64,000 nt of DNA from CAYRHN01 sp964424115 (lineage in GTDB: Bacteria; Chloroflexota; Anaerolineae; Anaerolineales; Anaerolineaceae), in the NCBI GenBank assembly GCA_964424115.1, contig CAYRHN010000006.1, positions 1 through 64,000 of the forward strand. The letters run 5' to 3'. Within the stretch, counting starts at the first letter, position 1. Every line of letters begins with the position of its first letter. The position numbers and the translations under genes were made by a program. The notes below the pieces were generated by a model. That model did not search any database and had not been told where the DNA came from. It saw nothing but the letters and a program-made list of their open reading frames with translations. Positions 9,440-18,776 of this stretch are shown here, one piece after another.

Positions 9440-10813
9440 ATGAGCGATGAGATCAGTATGCACGAATACATCCAGGTCTACAACCAGACCGTGGCAGCTT
9501 ATATTCCGCCGCAGGCCGAGTGGACGCCCGCCGACCAGGCTCTGTACGGCGTGGACGACCTTTTCGGCGTGCCGCTGGACGAAGCGGAGGAGATGCGCTT
9601 TCGGGCCATCCGCCACACATTCAATCACCACTACCAGAACAACCGCATGTACCGTAAATTCTGCCAGGAACACGGGTTTTCACCGGACGACCTGCGCTCC
9701 TCGCAAGACCTGGAACGCGTGCCGCTCATCCCGGGGCGTTTTTTCAAGGATTACCCGGACGGTGAGGACTTTGCCCTCTGGCTGGCGAATATCTACACCG
9801 GCAAGCTGCCCCCCATCCAGATTCGCAAGGGCGAGAACATGGTGGAGCGCACGCTGGAGGCCTTCAACAAGGCCGGGCTGGTGGTCTCCTTCTCCAGCGG
9901 CACCAGCGGGCGGCAGACCTTCATCCCGCGCGACCGGCGTACTTTCAATGCCTCGGAGTATGCCATTGCCAAATCCGGGGTGGTCATGGCTTATCCGTCC
10001 TGGAAACCCGGCATGGATGGTTTCCTGCTGATGCCCAATCCGAAAAAGACGCACGTCTTCGCGGGAAAAGTGGCCACGATCTACTTCGACGCCATGCGGG
10101 ATGTGCAGGTTGCCCTCAACCGGGATGTCTCGATGGATATGATCCGCGCGGCGATGAGCGGGCAGGGCGGGCTGAAGACGCGCCTGCTGCGCAAGGTGGT
10201 GCAGTGGTCCTCGCTGCGCATGGTGGACCGTATCATCCGCTGGCTGGAAAAGCATGAAGGCGGAGATATCACGATCACACTGGCAGGAGCGCCTTTCCTG
10301 GTGATGAATGTGATCAAGCGCATGGAAAGCCAGGGCAAGCGCTTCAACTTTGCCGAGAAAGGCGGCGTGATCACCGGCGGGGGCTGGAAGGTGTACGAGA
10401 ACCAGCGCATCACCTCGGCTGAATTCCGCCAGGTGGTGCAGGACCGGCTGGGCATCCTGCCCAAGCATTGCCTGGATATGTACGGGATGGTGGAGGGCAA
10501 CGCCTGGAACATCCACTGCCCGGAAGGCCATTATTTCCATATTCCTTACACCTATTTCAAGCCTTTGGTGCTGGACAAGGACAACAAACCGCTGCCGTAC
10601 GGCGAATGGGGGCGTTTTGCCTTCCTGGACGCGCTGGCGACCAGCTACCCGGGCTTTATGACCACTGGCGACATGGTGCGCATGCTGGAGCACTGCCCGG
10701 TGTGCGGCCGCCCCGGCCCAGTGTTGGAGCCGGAGATCCGCCGCGCGACCGGTGAGGATCTGCGCGGCTGCGCCGAGGAAGTGCGCCGCACGATGGCGCT
10801 GGACATGAATTAG
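9440..10813 (+). CDS. LuxE/PaaK-like acyl-activating enzyme
   Basis: Member of the ANL (AMP-forming) superfamily, closest in layout to LuxE acyl-protein synthetases and phenylacetate-CoA ligase-like proteins. The AMP-binding P-loop FSSGTSGRQ is at about residues 151-159, and a GGGWK..E motif followed by YGM(V)E around the catalytic core fits the family. It is expected to activate a carboxylate as acyl-AMP and transfer it to a protein or thiol acceptor. The ATG at 9440 has GGAG 8 bases upstream; an in-frame TTG precedes it. It is the first gene of a six-gene run with 9-bp or smaller gaps up to the permease and a 29-bp gap before the last gene. No luxC, luxD or luxAB lies nearby, so a bioluminescence role is not implied. 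Confidence 0.8.
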   Translation: MSDEISMHEYIQVYNQTVAAYIPPQAEWTPADQALYGVDDLFGVPLDEAEEMRFRAIRHTFNHHYQNNRMYRKFCQEHGFSPDDLRSSQDLERVPLIPGRFFKDYPDGEDFALWLANIYTGKLPPIQIRKGENMVERTLEAFNKAGLVVSFSSGTSGRQTFIPRDRRTFNASEYAIAKSGVVMAYPSWKPGMDGFLLMPNPKKTHVFAGKVATIYFDAMRDVQVALNRDVSMDMIRAAMSGQGGLKTRLLRKVVQWSSLRMVDRIIRWLEKHEGGDITITLAGAPFLVMNVIKRMESQGKRFNFAEKGGVITGGGWKVYENQRITSAEFRQVVQDRLGILPKHCLDMYGMVEGNAWNIHCPEGHYFHIPYTYFKPLVLDKDNKPLPYGEWGRFAFLDALATSYPGFMTTGDMVRMLEHCPVCGRPGPVLEPEIRRATGEDLRGCAEEVRRTMALDMN

Positions 10814-10822
10814 GAGCGACCT

Positions 10823-11791
10823 ATGGCTTTTGAGTATGCCCGCGAAGAGATCCGCTCGCAGTGGATTTACACCAAATTGATCGTGATCGGCGCCTTCACC
10901 GTGGCGAAGCTGGTGATCACCAACTTTAAAGATTTGAAGAAGATCCGCTCGGCCCAATCGCTAACCGAGCGTTATGTGCGCCCGCAGCGCACGTATGACC
11001 TGCCCGCGCCTCAGGTGGGGCTGCGCGAGAACCTTTCGCACGAGAAGTATACCCATCCCACGCGCTACTGTAATTCGCGCGCGCCAGAGATCGTGGCGCT
11101 GGCGCACCAGTTGGGGGCTTACCGCCTGCCGGACGAGGAATACGCCAAAGCGGTCTTCGAATTTGTTAAAGAGAAGGTCAATATCGAGATGCTGCCGATC
11201 GATGGGGTGGTGGAGACGCTCCAACGCGGCACGGGGACCTGCTTCCACCTGATCGCGCTCTTCATTGCCCTGTGCCGGGCGGGCGGGTTGAAAGCGCGCT
11301 ATAAGATGTTCTCGCTGACGGGGATGATCGGCCCCTGGCAGGATGCGATGATCAATGTCGATCCGCTGGTATCCAAGTGGTACAACGCGATGGGATATTT
11401 CCTTATCGAAGGCGAGGGAGAGGTGCTGCTGGGCGGCAAGTGGGTTCCGGCGCACGTCGGCCCGACCGCCGAACGGCAGGCAGCGGCGGGGATCGCCGTC
11501 ACGCGCCTGGGCGAGGATGCCATCGGACGCTGGTTCAACGCCCGCCCGGGGACGATCATGCGCCTGGAGGCCATTCCAGCCGGATTGGCGCCTGCCTCGC
11601 GCCTGCTCTTCCGTATCTCCCCGGCCTCAATGGAGCGGGTCAACGTGGGCACCATGCACCAACAGGAACAGGGGCGCAAGGTGTTGGCCGAGGCCGGCGG
11701 GGCGGCTGCCTATGACGCCATGATCCGCGCGCGGGAACCGGCCGGGCCGAAAGTGGAGCTGGAACAGCGAGAGGAGATCACCTTCCGATGA
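10823..11791 (+). CDS. Transglutaminase-fold protein, degenerate triad
   Basis: 322-residue protein with a transglutaminase/cysteine-protease-like core: GTGTCFHLIALFIALCR at residues 137-153 matches the nucleophile helix, with Cys140 as the candidate nucleophile. The usual downstream His and Asp (as in H.W.EV....W...D) are not where expected; the corresponding segment reads GEVLLGGKWVPAHVGPT, with His in place of Asp. The activity may therefore be altered or lost. An N-terminal hydrophobic stretch (about 18-34) could be a membrane anchor. It is 9 bp downstream of the LuxE-like gene and overlaps the MFS gene by ATGA, so a joint function in modifying an acylated protein or peptide is plausible but inferred. 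Confidence 0.65.
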   Translation: MAFEYAREEIRSQWIYTKLIVIGAFTVAKLVITNFKDLKKIRSAQSLTERYVRPQRTYDLPAPQVGLRENLSHEKYTHPTRYCNSRAPEIVALAHQLGAYRLPDEEYAKAVFEFVKEKVNIEMLPIDGVVETLQRGTGTCFHLIALFIALCRAGGLKARYKMFSLTGMIGPWQDAMINVDPLVSKWYNAMGYFLIEGEGEVLLGGKWVPAHVGPTAERQAAAGIAVTRLGEDAIGRWFNARPGTIMRLEAIPAGLAPASRLLFRISPASMERVNVGTMHQQEQGRKVLAEAGGAAAYDAMIRAREPAGPKVELEQREEITFR

Positions 11792-13035
11792 CCTACACAG
11801 AAGCCGCTCACCGTTCGCGTCGTTACCTGACCTTCCTGGTCATTTTCATGGGCATGGTGGCGATCATGGACCAGTATTTGTCCACGATCAAGATGACCGC
11901 CCTGCCCTATATCCTCAAGGAGTACAACCTGACCCCGGCCGATTTCCACGGGTTGGAGACGCTCTACTTGATCCTGACCTTCCTGGTCTTCCTGCTCAAC
12001 GGTCTGAACGACCTGATCGGGCGCAAGCCGGCCGTGTTGATCCTGATCCTGATGATGGGGTTGGCCTCGCTGGGGGTGGTGCTCTTCACTCCGGCGGGGG
12101 CGCTGCATCCCTTCATGCTGCTCTACGCGGTCATCATGCTCACCACAGTTTCCAACATGTGGTCGATCGCCCCCAGCGAGGAGGCGCCCGCGGAAAGCCG
12201 GGGCAAGCTGGTCTCGATCGTGTACGTGATCAGCATGATCCCGCTTCAGGCGCTGCTGCCGCCCCTGCTGCTGAACGTGCTGCACCTGGACTGGCGCTGG
12301 ATGTATGGAGTGATGTTTATTTTTATGTTGCCGGTGGTGGGAATGTGGTTCAAGATGAAGGAAACCGCGCGTTTTGAGGCCATCCGCGCCGAGCAGCGCT
12401 CTGGGCTGCGCAAACGCCACTGGTACGGGATGGGTTCGATCAACCGGCGCGATGTCTGGTATATCCTGGTCTCGGCCTCGGTGTGGATCTGCTGGCTGAT
12501 CCATAATTTTATGATGATGGACGGCGGCAATTACTTCATGGGCTACCTGGGTTACACCCTCAACCAGTGGTCGCTGGTGTTGTTTGGGGTGTTGGTCATG
12601 GTGATGATCGGCGGAGTGACCGGCGGCTGGCTGATGGATAAACTGGGACGCAACTGGTCGCTGGTGTTGGGCAGCCTGGGGGTGTTGTTCACCACCAGCT
12701 TCATCGGGTTGGCCCCGGCCTGGCTGGCGCCGATCCTGGCGGTGGCGAGCGGCTTTTTCACCTCGGTGGCGTATATCTGGATCATCGTCTATGTGCCGGA
12801 GGTCTTTCCCACCGAACGGCGCGGGGCCTGCATGGGCTGGACGACCACCGTGGCGCGCATTGCCTACGTGCTGGGACCCGCCATTGCGGCGCTGCTGGTG
12901 GCGGCCTCGCCGCGCATGGAGTGGTATTGGATCTTCACCGGTGGGATCATGGTGGTGCCCATCTTTATTATTAAGATCTTCAATCCTTACGAGACTCGCC
13001 GCCGCGAGTTGGAAGAGATCGAGACAAAGAGGTAA
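11788..13035 (+). CDS. MFS transporter
   Basis: Major facilitator superfamily permease of 415 residues with about 12 hydrophobic segments. The motif-A-like loop NDLIGRKPA lies after the second segment, and a second copy, DKLGRNWS, lies at the start of the C-terminal half. It starts inside the stop of the preceding gene (ATGA overlap). The substrate is unknown. Its position in the LuxE-like/MacAB-like operon suggests that it moves a precursor or product of that pathway. Confidence 0.88.
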   Translation: MTYTEAAHRSRRYLTFLVIFMGMVAIMDQYLSTIKMTALPYILKEYNLTPADFHGLETLYLILTFLVFLLNGLNDLIGRKPAVLILILMMGLASLGVVLFTPAGALHPFMLLYAVIMLTTVSNMWSIAPSEEAPAESRGKLVSIVYVISMIPLQALLPPLLLNVLHLDWRWMYGVMFIFMLPVVGMWFKMKETARFEAIRAEQRSGLRKRHWYGMGSINRRDVWYILVSASVWICWLIHNFMMMDGGNYFMGYLGYTLNQWSLVLFGVLVMVMIGGVTGGWLMDKLGRNWSLVLGSLGVLFTTSFIGLAPAWLAPILAVASGFFTSVAYIWIIVYVPEVFPTERRGACMGWTTTVARIAYVLGPAIAALLVAASPRMEWYWIFTGGIMVVPIFIIKIFNPYETRRRELEEIETKR

Positions 13036-13038
13036 TCT

Positions 13039-13836
13039 ATGAGCATCCTGGAAGCCCAGGCGGTGACCAAGCATTACCGCATGGGCAATGTACTGGTAGA
13101 AGCCCTGCGCGGCGTGGATTTGACCATCGAAAAAGGGGAATTCGTGGCGATCATGGGACCTTCCGGCTCCGGAAAGTCCACCCTGCTGCACTTGCTGGGG
13201 GGGCTGGACAAACCCACCGGTGGGGAGATCCTGCTGGGGGGCAAGCCGCTTTCCAAATTAAGCGACGATCAGATCACGCTGGTGCGGCGGCGGCAGGTGG
13301 GCTTTATTTTCCAGTTCTATAACTTGCAGCCCACGCTGAGCGCCGCGGAGAACGTAGCCTTGCCGCTGCTGATCGACGGGCAGCCGCTGCGCAAGTATGA
13401 AGAGCGCATCGACGGCCTGCTGGGGTTGGTGGGGCTGGATGACCGCGCCGGGCACCGCCCGGAACAGCTTTCCGGTGGGCAGCAGCAGCGGGTGGCAATC
13501 GCCCGCGCGCTGGTCAACAACCCGGAGATCATCCTGGCCGACGAACCAACTGGCAACCTGGATTCGCGCGCCGGGGCCTCGATCCTTGACCTGTTGCGTC
13601 GCTCCTGTACCGAGATGGGCGCAACGATCGTGATGGTGACCCACGATGCGCGGGCGGCTTCCTATGCCAGCCGGGTGGTGTTCCTCAAGGATGGGCAGAT
13701 CGTGCGCATGCTGGGCAGCATGCCGCAGGCAGGCGAGCCGGTGCGGCATGCCGCCGTGCCGATGCCGGAGATCATGGCCGAGATCGCCCGCCTGGAAGGG
13801 CAGGCCGAACCCGATGAGGGGAGGTCGACCCGCTGA
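13039..13836 (+). CDS. ABC transporter ATPase, MacB/LolD type
   Basis: ATP-binding subunit with Walker A GPSGSGKST (residues 40-48), Q-loop FQFYNLQPTL, signature LSGGQQQR (about 143-150), Walker B IILADEPTGNLD (about 163-174) and the H-loop TH. The LADEPTGNLDS form is typical of the LolD/FtsE/MacB group, which drives mechanotransmission rather than passing substrate through the permease. The stop overlaps the next start by one base (TGATG), so it is surely translated with the FtsX-like permease. Confidence 0.95.
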   Translation: MSILEAQAVTKHYRMGNVLVEALRGVDLTIEKGEFVAIMGPSGSGKSTLLHLLGGLDKPTGGEILLGGKPLSKLSDDQITLVRRRQVGFIFQFYNLQPTLSAAENVALPLLIDGQPLRKYEERIDGLLGLVGLDDRAGHRPEQLSGGQQQRVAIARALVNNPEIILADEPTGNLDSRAGASILDLLRRSCTEMGATIVMVTHDARAASYASRVVFLKDGQIVRMLGSMPQAGEPVRHAAVPMPEIMAEIARLEGQAEPDEGRSTR

Positions 13837-16448
13837 TGTGGGCTAAACTCCCCTGGCTGACGCCTCTCTTCCTTTCGCTGCGCAATATGCGCACCCGCCT
13901 GTGGCGCACGCTGCTGACCATGTTCGGCATTGCGCTGGGCGTGGCGGTGGTGCTGGCAGTGCGGGTGACCAACGCGGGCACGCTTCAATCGCTGGAGAAT
14001 ATGTTCACCAGCGCGGTGGGGAGCGTGGAATTGCTGGTGCAGCCGCCGGAAGACGAAGATTACATCTCCTACGAACTGCTGGAGGTGGTACGGCGCACGC
14101 CCGGCGTGGAGGTGGCGGCGCCCAGCGTTTCGGGCGTGGCGGCCCTGGTGGGCGATATTGGCACCGCCGAAGTACGCTGGGGCATCGGCGGGGTGCAGGT
14201 GGGGCGCTTGCTGCAGATCATAGGCATCGACCTGGCGGTGGACCAGGAAGTGCGCCAGTACACTCTGTTGGAGGGGCGCATGCCGGCGGTGGGAAAGTAC
14301 GAAACCGTCGTCTCAAAACAGTATGCCCAGGATAAGAACCTGCACATCGGGGAGGAGCTGGTCTTTTCGGCGTTGGGCGGGGTGGAACGTTTGAAGATCG
14401 TGGGCATTCTTTCCGACGAAGGCGCCGCGACGATCAACGACGGCGATGTGGCGTTTGTCTCGTTGGACGTGGCGCAGCAGATCTTTGATATGGACGATCA
14501 GTTGAGCGAGATTGCTGTGCGTTCGCAGGAAGCCTACCGCAGCGACTCGCAGGCACTGGAGATGCTGAAGGAAGATCTGCAGGCGCGCCTGGGCAAGGAT
14601 GCCAGCGCCATTTATCCCAGCGGGCGCGGAGATTTGGTGCCGCGCATGTTGGATACCTACCAGATGGGCCTGACCTTTTTCTCGATCATTGCGGTGTTCG
14701 TCGGCGCATTCCTGATCTACAACACCTTCTCGATGACGATCGTCGAGCGCACCCAGGAGATCGGCATGCTGCGCGCCATCGGCATGCGGCGGGTGCAGAT
14801 CCTGGGAATGGTGCTGTTCGAGGCTTTCGTCCTGTCCATCCTGGGTTCGCTGTTGGGAATTGCGGGCGGAATGCTGCTTTCACGCGGACTGATGCGGATG
14901 CTGGGCGCGCTGGTATCCTCCAACAACACCGTGCTTTCCCTCACCCCGGAGGCGTTGCTGATGTCTGTGGGGCTCGGGCTGGTGGTGACGCTGGTGGCAG
15001 CTTTGCTGCCGGCGCTGCAGGCCACACGCATCTCGCCTTTGCAGGCGCTGCGCGTGCGTTCGCAGGTGAGCAGCCGCATCCGCCCGCTGGTGTGGTGCAC
15101 GGGGCTGGTGCTGGTCTTTGCCGCCTGGTTCGGGCTGTACCGGGCTGAATGGCGCGAGAGCGTGATGATCGCCGCCGGGGCGACCTCCTTCACCCTGCTG
15201 CTGCTGGGGGTGGTGCTGACCATCCCGCTGGTGATCGCCCCGCTGGAACGGGTGGCGCGCGGGGTAGCGCGGCTGCTGTACGGCAATCCTGGGGCGCTGG
15301 GGTCTTCCAATGTGCGCCGTTCGGCGCAGCGCACCATGCTGACCGCAGCCTGCCTGGTGGTTTCATTTATTATGATCATCAGCATCGGCACGGTTGCCAA
15401 CGCCTATAAATATGATGTGCATACCTGGGTGAATAACTCGTTGGGTGGGGATGTCTATCTGCAATCGGGAGATGTGATGCCCGAGTCGTTGGGGGACGAC
15501 CTGCTGAAGGTGCCCGGGGTGAAGATGGTCAGCCCGATGCGCCTGTTCAAAGCGGACGTGTCGAATATCACCCTGGATAAAGCCCCCGACCCGTTCGACC
15601 AGGTGCTGTTCATCGCCATAGACCCGCCGAAATTCCGCCAGATCGCGGATATGGTCTTTTCCGGCGGGCAGGGCAGCTCGGAGCAGTACTGGAACGACCT
15701 GCTGCAGGGCGACGCGCTGTTCATCTCCACGGTGGTGGCCGAGCAGTTGGGTTTGAAGGTCGGGGATAAGATCTTCCTCAAAACGCGCCGCGGCGAACAC
15801 GGTTTCCGCATCTCCGCCATCATCACCGACTTCAATAACCAGGGTCGGGTGGTGGCGGGCAGCTACACCGAACTGCGCCGCTGGTTCTCCGAAAGCGGGG
15901 TAGACCGCTTCATCCTGCAGATCCAGCCCGGCGCGGATAGCGAACAGGTGGCTCAATCTGTGCGCGACCAGTATCAGGACCGCTATAACCTCAACATCCA
16001 GACCTCCACGGTGGTGAAGAACAATGTGTTCAAAATGGTGGATGAGGCCTTTCTGCTGTTCGACGTGCTCAGCCTGATCGGGGTAGTGATCGGCGGGATC
16101 GGGGTGGTGAACACAATGACGATGAACGTGATGGAGCGCACGCGCGAGCTGGGCAGCCTGCGCAGCCTGGGTATGACCCGCCGGCAGATGTTGAGCATGA
16201 TCCTGAGCGAGGCCTTTGGGCTGGGGGTGATCGGCGGTGGATACGGTCTGCTGATCGGGTTCAGTATCAGCTATGTGATGATGTATATTTTAAGTCTCTT
16301 GACCAGCTATGATATCGAGTATATATTTAGCATACAGCCGTACCTCTTGAGCATCTTTTTGGCGGTGGTCATTTCCCAACTGGCGGCGATCGGCCCGGCA
16401 TTGCGCGCGGCTCGGGTGAACATCATTGAAGCGATCAAACACGAATAG
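13836..16448 (+). CDS. FtsX-like ABC permease, double-domain
   Basis: 870-residue permease with two FtsX-type modules: an N-terminal TM, a large extracytoplasmic domain (about 45-270), three TMs (about 275-400), then a second TM group, another extracytoplasmic domain (about 530-730) and three final TMs. The repeated ERT(Q/R)E(I/L)G..R(A/S)(I/L)GM.R.Q motif occurs after the first TM of each module, as in FtsX/MacB permeases. With the preceding ATPase and the following adaptor it makes a MacAB-like export or lipoprotein-handling machine. Confidence 0.92.
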   Translation: MWAKLPWLTPLFLSLRNMRTRLWRTLLTMFGIALGVAVVLAVRVTNAGTLQSLENMFTSAVGSVELLVQPPEDEDYISYELLEVVRRTPGVEVAAPSVSGVAALVGDIGTAEVRWGIGGVQVGRLLQIIGIDLAVDQEVRQYTLLEGRMPAVGKYETVVSKQYAQDKNLHIGEELVFSALGGVERLKIVGILSDEGAATINDGDVAFVSLDVAQQIFDMDDQLSEIAVRSQEAYRSDSQALEMLKEDLQARLGKDASAIYPSGRGDLVPRMLDTYQMGLTFFSIIAVFVGAFLIYNTFSMTIVERTQEIGMLRAIGMRRVQILGMVLFEAFVLSILGSLLGIAGGMLLSRGLMRMLGALVSSNNTVLSLTPEALLMSVGLGLVVTLVAALLPALQATRISPLQALRVRSQVSSRIRPLVWCTGLVLVFAAWFGLYRAEWRESVMIAAGATSFTLLLLGVVLTIPLVIAPLERVARGVARLLYGNPGALGSSNVRRSAQRTMLTAACLVVSFIMIISIGTVANAYKYDVHTWVNNSLGGDVYLQSGDVMPESLGDDLLKVPGVKMVSPMRLFKADVSNITLDKAPDPFDQVLFIAIDPPKFRQIADMVFSGGQGSSEQYWNDLLQGDALFISTVVAEQLGLKVGDKIFLKTRRGEHGFRISAIITDFNNQGRVVAGSYTELRRWFSESGVDRFILQIQPGADSEQVAQSVRDQYQDRYNLNIQTSTVVKNNVFKMVDEAFLLFDVLSLIGVVIGGIGVVNTMTMNVMERTRELGSLRSLGMTRRQMLSMILSEAFGLGVIGGGYGLLIGFSISYVMMYILSLLTSYDIEYIFSIQPYLLSIFLAVVISQLAAIGPALRAARVNIIEAIKHE

Positions 16449-16477
16449 CAACGAACAATCATGAGAGTGAGCAACCT

Positions 16478-17677
16478 ATGAAATCAACCTGGATCAAAAT
16501 CATTATCGGCGTGGTGGTGGTGGGTGGGCTTTCAGCCCTGGGATACTGGGGCTACAATACCTATCTCAAGGCTACGCCGCCTGTTCCAACCGCAGTGGCC
16601 ACGATAGAAGCCGGCACGCCGACCATTTCTGCCGAGGGCAAGGTGCAACCGGCCCAGTCGGCCCAGTTGAGCTTCATGGCTGCCGGTCTGGTGGAAGAGG
16701 TGCTGGTGAAAGAGGGCGAAACGGTGAAGAAAGATCAGGTGATCGCCCGCCTGGAAGGCAGCGACCGCCTGCAGGCGGCTGTGACGCTGGCCGATCTGGA
16801 GCTGGTTTCGGCCCAGCAGGCGCTGGACGATCTGCATGAGAACGCGGGGGTGGCTTCCACCAGCGCGCGCGTGGCGGCCATCCAGGCCGAAAACGATTAT
16901 GACGAAGCCCAGCGTCAGGTAAATTACCTGGGCAACCCGGCCCGCAAGGAGGACATCCAGACTGCCGAGGGCGCGGTGGCACTGGCCGAAGCCAATATGA
17001 ATGACGCCAGAAAAGCCTCCAATAATTGTACCGATCCGGAGAATGTGCTGTGCCGGGAAGCGCGCGTGGCCATGTATGCCACCGAACAGGCTTATTCCAA
17101 GGCAGTGTCCAATTTGAATTATATGAAGTCGCTGGGGAACAAGAATTCGGAAGATTATCGGAATGCTGCGGCGACGCGGGATGCCGCCTATGAGAAGATG
17201 CTTTTGGCGCAAAAGCAGGCGGATGAGCTGGCGCAGGGACCCGATCAAAGCGCCCTGGAGTTGGCCCAGGCCCGTTTGAAGAATGCCGAAGCCCAGTCGG
17301 AAGCTGCGCGGGGGGCGCTGGCAGACCTGGAACTGCGCGCGCCTTTTGACGGCACGATCGTGAAGGTGAACCTGAAGGTGGGCGAGCTGGCGGCGCCGGG
17401 AGTGCCGGCTTTTGTGCTGGCCGACCTGTCCCGCTGGCAGGTGATCACCACCAACCTGGTGGAGAAGGACGTGGCCTCCCTGAAGGAGGGCATGGCGGCG
17501 GTGATCACGCTGGATGCCTTCCCCGAGCAGACCTTCCAGGGCAAGGTGAGCCAGATCTCGCTGTTTGGGGTGGAGCAGCGCGGTTCGGCCACCTACGCGG
17601 TGACGCTGGATTTCGATCCCGGGGGTGCGGCCGTGCGTTGGGAGATGTCGGCTTTTGTGGATATTCCGATTAATTAG
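16478..17677 (+). CDS. HlyD/MacA-family efflux adaptor
   Basis: Membrane-fusion protein of 399 residues with one N-terminal TM (about 5-24), a split biotinyl-lipoyl-like domain (GKVQPAQSAQLSFMAAG.VEEVLVKEGE at about 50-80 and LRAPFDGTIVKVNLKVGE at about 287-304), a long helical hairpin between them (about 100-275) and a C-terminal beta-barrel. It is the last gene of the six-gene operon. In organisms without an outer membrane such adaptors still accompany FtsX-type exporters, so its presence does not prove a diderm envelope. Confidence 0.92.
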   Translation: MKSTWIKIIIGVVVVGGLSALGYWGYNTYLKATPPVPTAVATIEAGTPTISAEGKVQPAQSAQLSFMAAGLVEEVLVKEGETVKKDQVIARLEGSDRLQAAVTLADLELVSAQQALDDLHENAGVASTSARVAAIQAENDYDEAQRQVNYLGNPARKEDIQTAEGAVALAEANMNDARKASNNCTDPENVLCREARVAMYATEQAYSKAVSNLNYMKSLGNKNSEDYRNAAATRDAAYEKMLLAQKQADELAQGPDQSALELAQARLKNAEAQSEAARGALADLELRAPFDGTIVKVNLKVGELAAPGVPAFVLADLSRWQVITTNLVEKDVASLKEGMAAVITLDAFPEQTFQGKVSQISLFGVEQRGSATYAVTLDFDPGGAAVRWEMSAFVDIPIN

Positions 17678-17691
17678 GAAGATAGATTATA

Positions 17692-17765
17692 AAAAGAGGA
17701 TCACGAAGAAAATAGAAAAGAGGATCACGAAACAAACGAAAGAAACGAAAAAGACGAAAGAAAGA
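17692..17765. repeat. AT-rich GGATCACGAA short repeats
   Basis: Simple-looking purine-rich DNA with two copies of AAAAGAGGATCACGAA about 23 bp apart, then degenerate ACGAAAGA units. A third copy of AAAGAGGATCACGAA lies about 5 kb away near 22711. The region is noncoding and follows the adaptor gene. Confidence 0.6.
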
Positions 17766-17797
17766 TAAATAACGAAGAATAAGATGAGGAGAGTCTT

Positions 17798-18152
17798 GTA
17801 GGTTGGGTTGAGGGCGGGAATTGTTAAATTAGGAGACTATGAACTTTCCAGCCCGAAACCCAACATCGGAATGCTATAATCATTTTATGAAATATCGCCG
17901 TGCTTTTGTGCCTGGAGGAATCTATTTCTTCGTACTCGTTACAAGAGAGAGACGTCTGGTATAGGCGTTTTTGGGAGCATTTGATCTGGGATGAAATTGA
18001 TCTTTCGCGACATATTGAGTATATTCATCGGATTGGGGAAGCGGTGAAAAGAGATGGGATGGGAATTCGATGATGGAATAGGAATGTTGGGTTTCGGGCG
18101 GATGGCGTAAAAGAAACGGATGATTAATTTGGCCGCCCTCAACCCAACCTAC
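17798..18152. mobile_element. REP palindromes flanking a RAYT remnant
   Basis: A 355-bp element bounded by a perfect 20-bp inverted repeat (GTAGGTTGGGTTGAGGGCGG at 17798-17817, complement at 18133-18152). A second, perfect 15-bp inverted repeat lies inside it (GCCCGAAACCCAACA at 17851-17865, complement at 18085-18099). Each flank (17798-17865 and 18085-18152) is itself a hairpin of GTTGGGTT with AACCCAAC. Between them is a broken transposase gene. This is the layout of REP sequences mobilised by REP-associated tyrosine transposases. Confidence 0.8.
17887..18100 (+). pseudogene. Decayed REP-associated tyrosine transposase (RAYT, IS200-like)
   Basis: The ATG at 17887 opens MKYRRAFVPGGIYFFVLVT, the typical RAYT/Y1-transposase N-terminus. 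It stops at a TAG at 17962. From 17966, in a different frame, RFWEHLIWDEIDLSRHIEYIH continues the family sequence, and a further shifted stretch near 18066-18100 (NVGFRADG) matches the usual C-terminus. The middle of the gene, including the HUH metal site, and the NPVKHG segment are deleted. It is therefore dead, and could move only if a relative acted in trans. Confidence 0.8.
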
Positions 18153-18205
18153 TAAGATTTTCGTATGTTTCGTGGTTAATGAGTGGGTTTGAAGGAGAAG
18201 GAAGA

Positions 18206-18769
18206 ATGAAAAGACTTTTTATCGCAATGACCATTCTGGCTTTCCTGGCAGGCGGGTGCGCGGAGGCGAGCACGCCCACCGCCACGCCCAGGCCGCTGCT
18301 GCCTTCGCCTACCCAGGCGTGTGTGAACGACCCGTTCTGCCAGCCGACGGAAACGCCTGCGCTCACCCCCACGGTTGCCCCCGCGCCGCTGCTGGAGGTA
18401 TCTCTGGAGGGCTGCGATTGGGGGATCGATATTGCGCACCAGATGGGGGAGGTGACCAACGCCTACCTGCTGGTAAAGAACAGCGGCACAGCGGCGGTGA
18501 CCGACCTGTGCCTGGAATTGTTCGCCTCCGACGAAGGACGCCCGCACCCCGACAAGAGCCGCTGTTACCTGGAGCTGCCGGCAGGCAAGCAGGTGGCGGT
18601 CAAGCTGACGGTGGATACCACCTACGGCACCAATACGGATTTCTACGTGGTGGTGACCAGCAGCCAACCGACCATGCAAACGCCCACCCAGCGCTGCCAG
18701 CCGATCAAAGACGGCGCCAGGTTAGCTTATGACAAGGTGCTGGATGTGATCCAGGACATCGGAAAGTAA
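18206..18769 (+). CDS. Lipoprotein, function unknown
   Basis: 187 residues from an ATG preceded by GGAGAAGGA. The signal peptide ends in lipobox LAGGC with Cys18, followed by a Thr/Pro-rich linker (about 22-60) and a small beta-rich domain (about 62-160) that looks like a FxLYD/Ig-like fold (LVKNSGTAAVTDLCLELFAS). Two Cys pairs may form disulfides. It is not assigned to a named family. It stands alone between the RAYT element and a convergent operon. Confidence 0.7.
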   Translation: MKRLFIAMTILAFLAGGCAEASTPTATPRPLLPSPTQACVNDPFCQPTETPALTPTVAPAPLLEVSLEGCDWGIDIAHQMGEVTNAYLLVKNSGTAAVTDLCLELFASDEGRPHPDKSRCYLELPAGKQVAVKLTVDTTYGTNTDFYVVVTSSQPTMQTPTQRCQPIKDGARLAYDKVLDVIQDIGK

Positions 18770-18776
18770 TACTTTC

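Noticed and set aside
9440..10813. Bioluminescence (lux) operon
   Set aside because: The LuxE-like protein has no luxC, luxD, luxA or luxB neighbours; the family also includes many unrelated acyl-activating enzymes.
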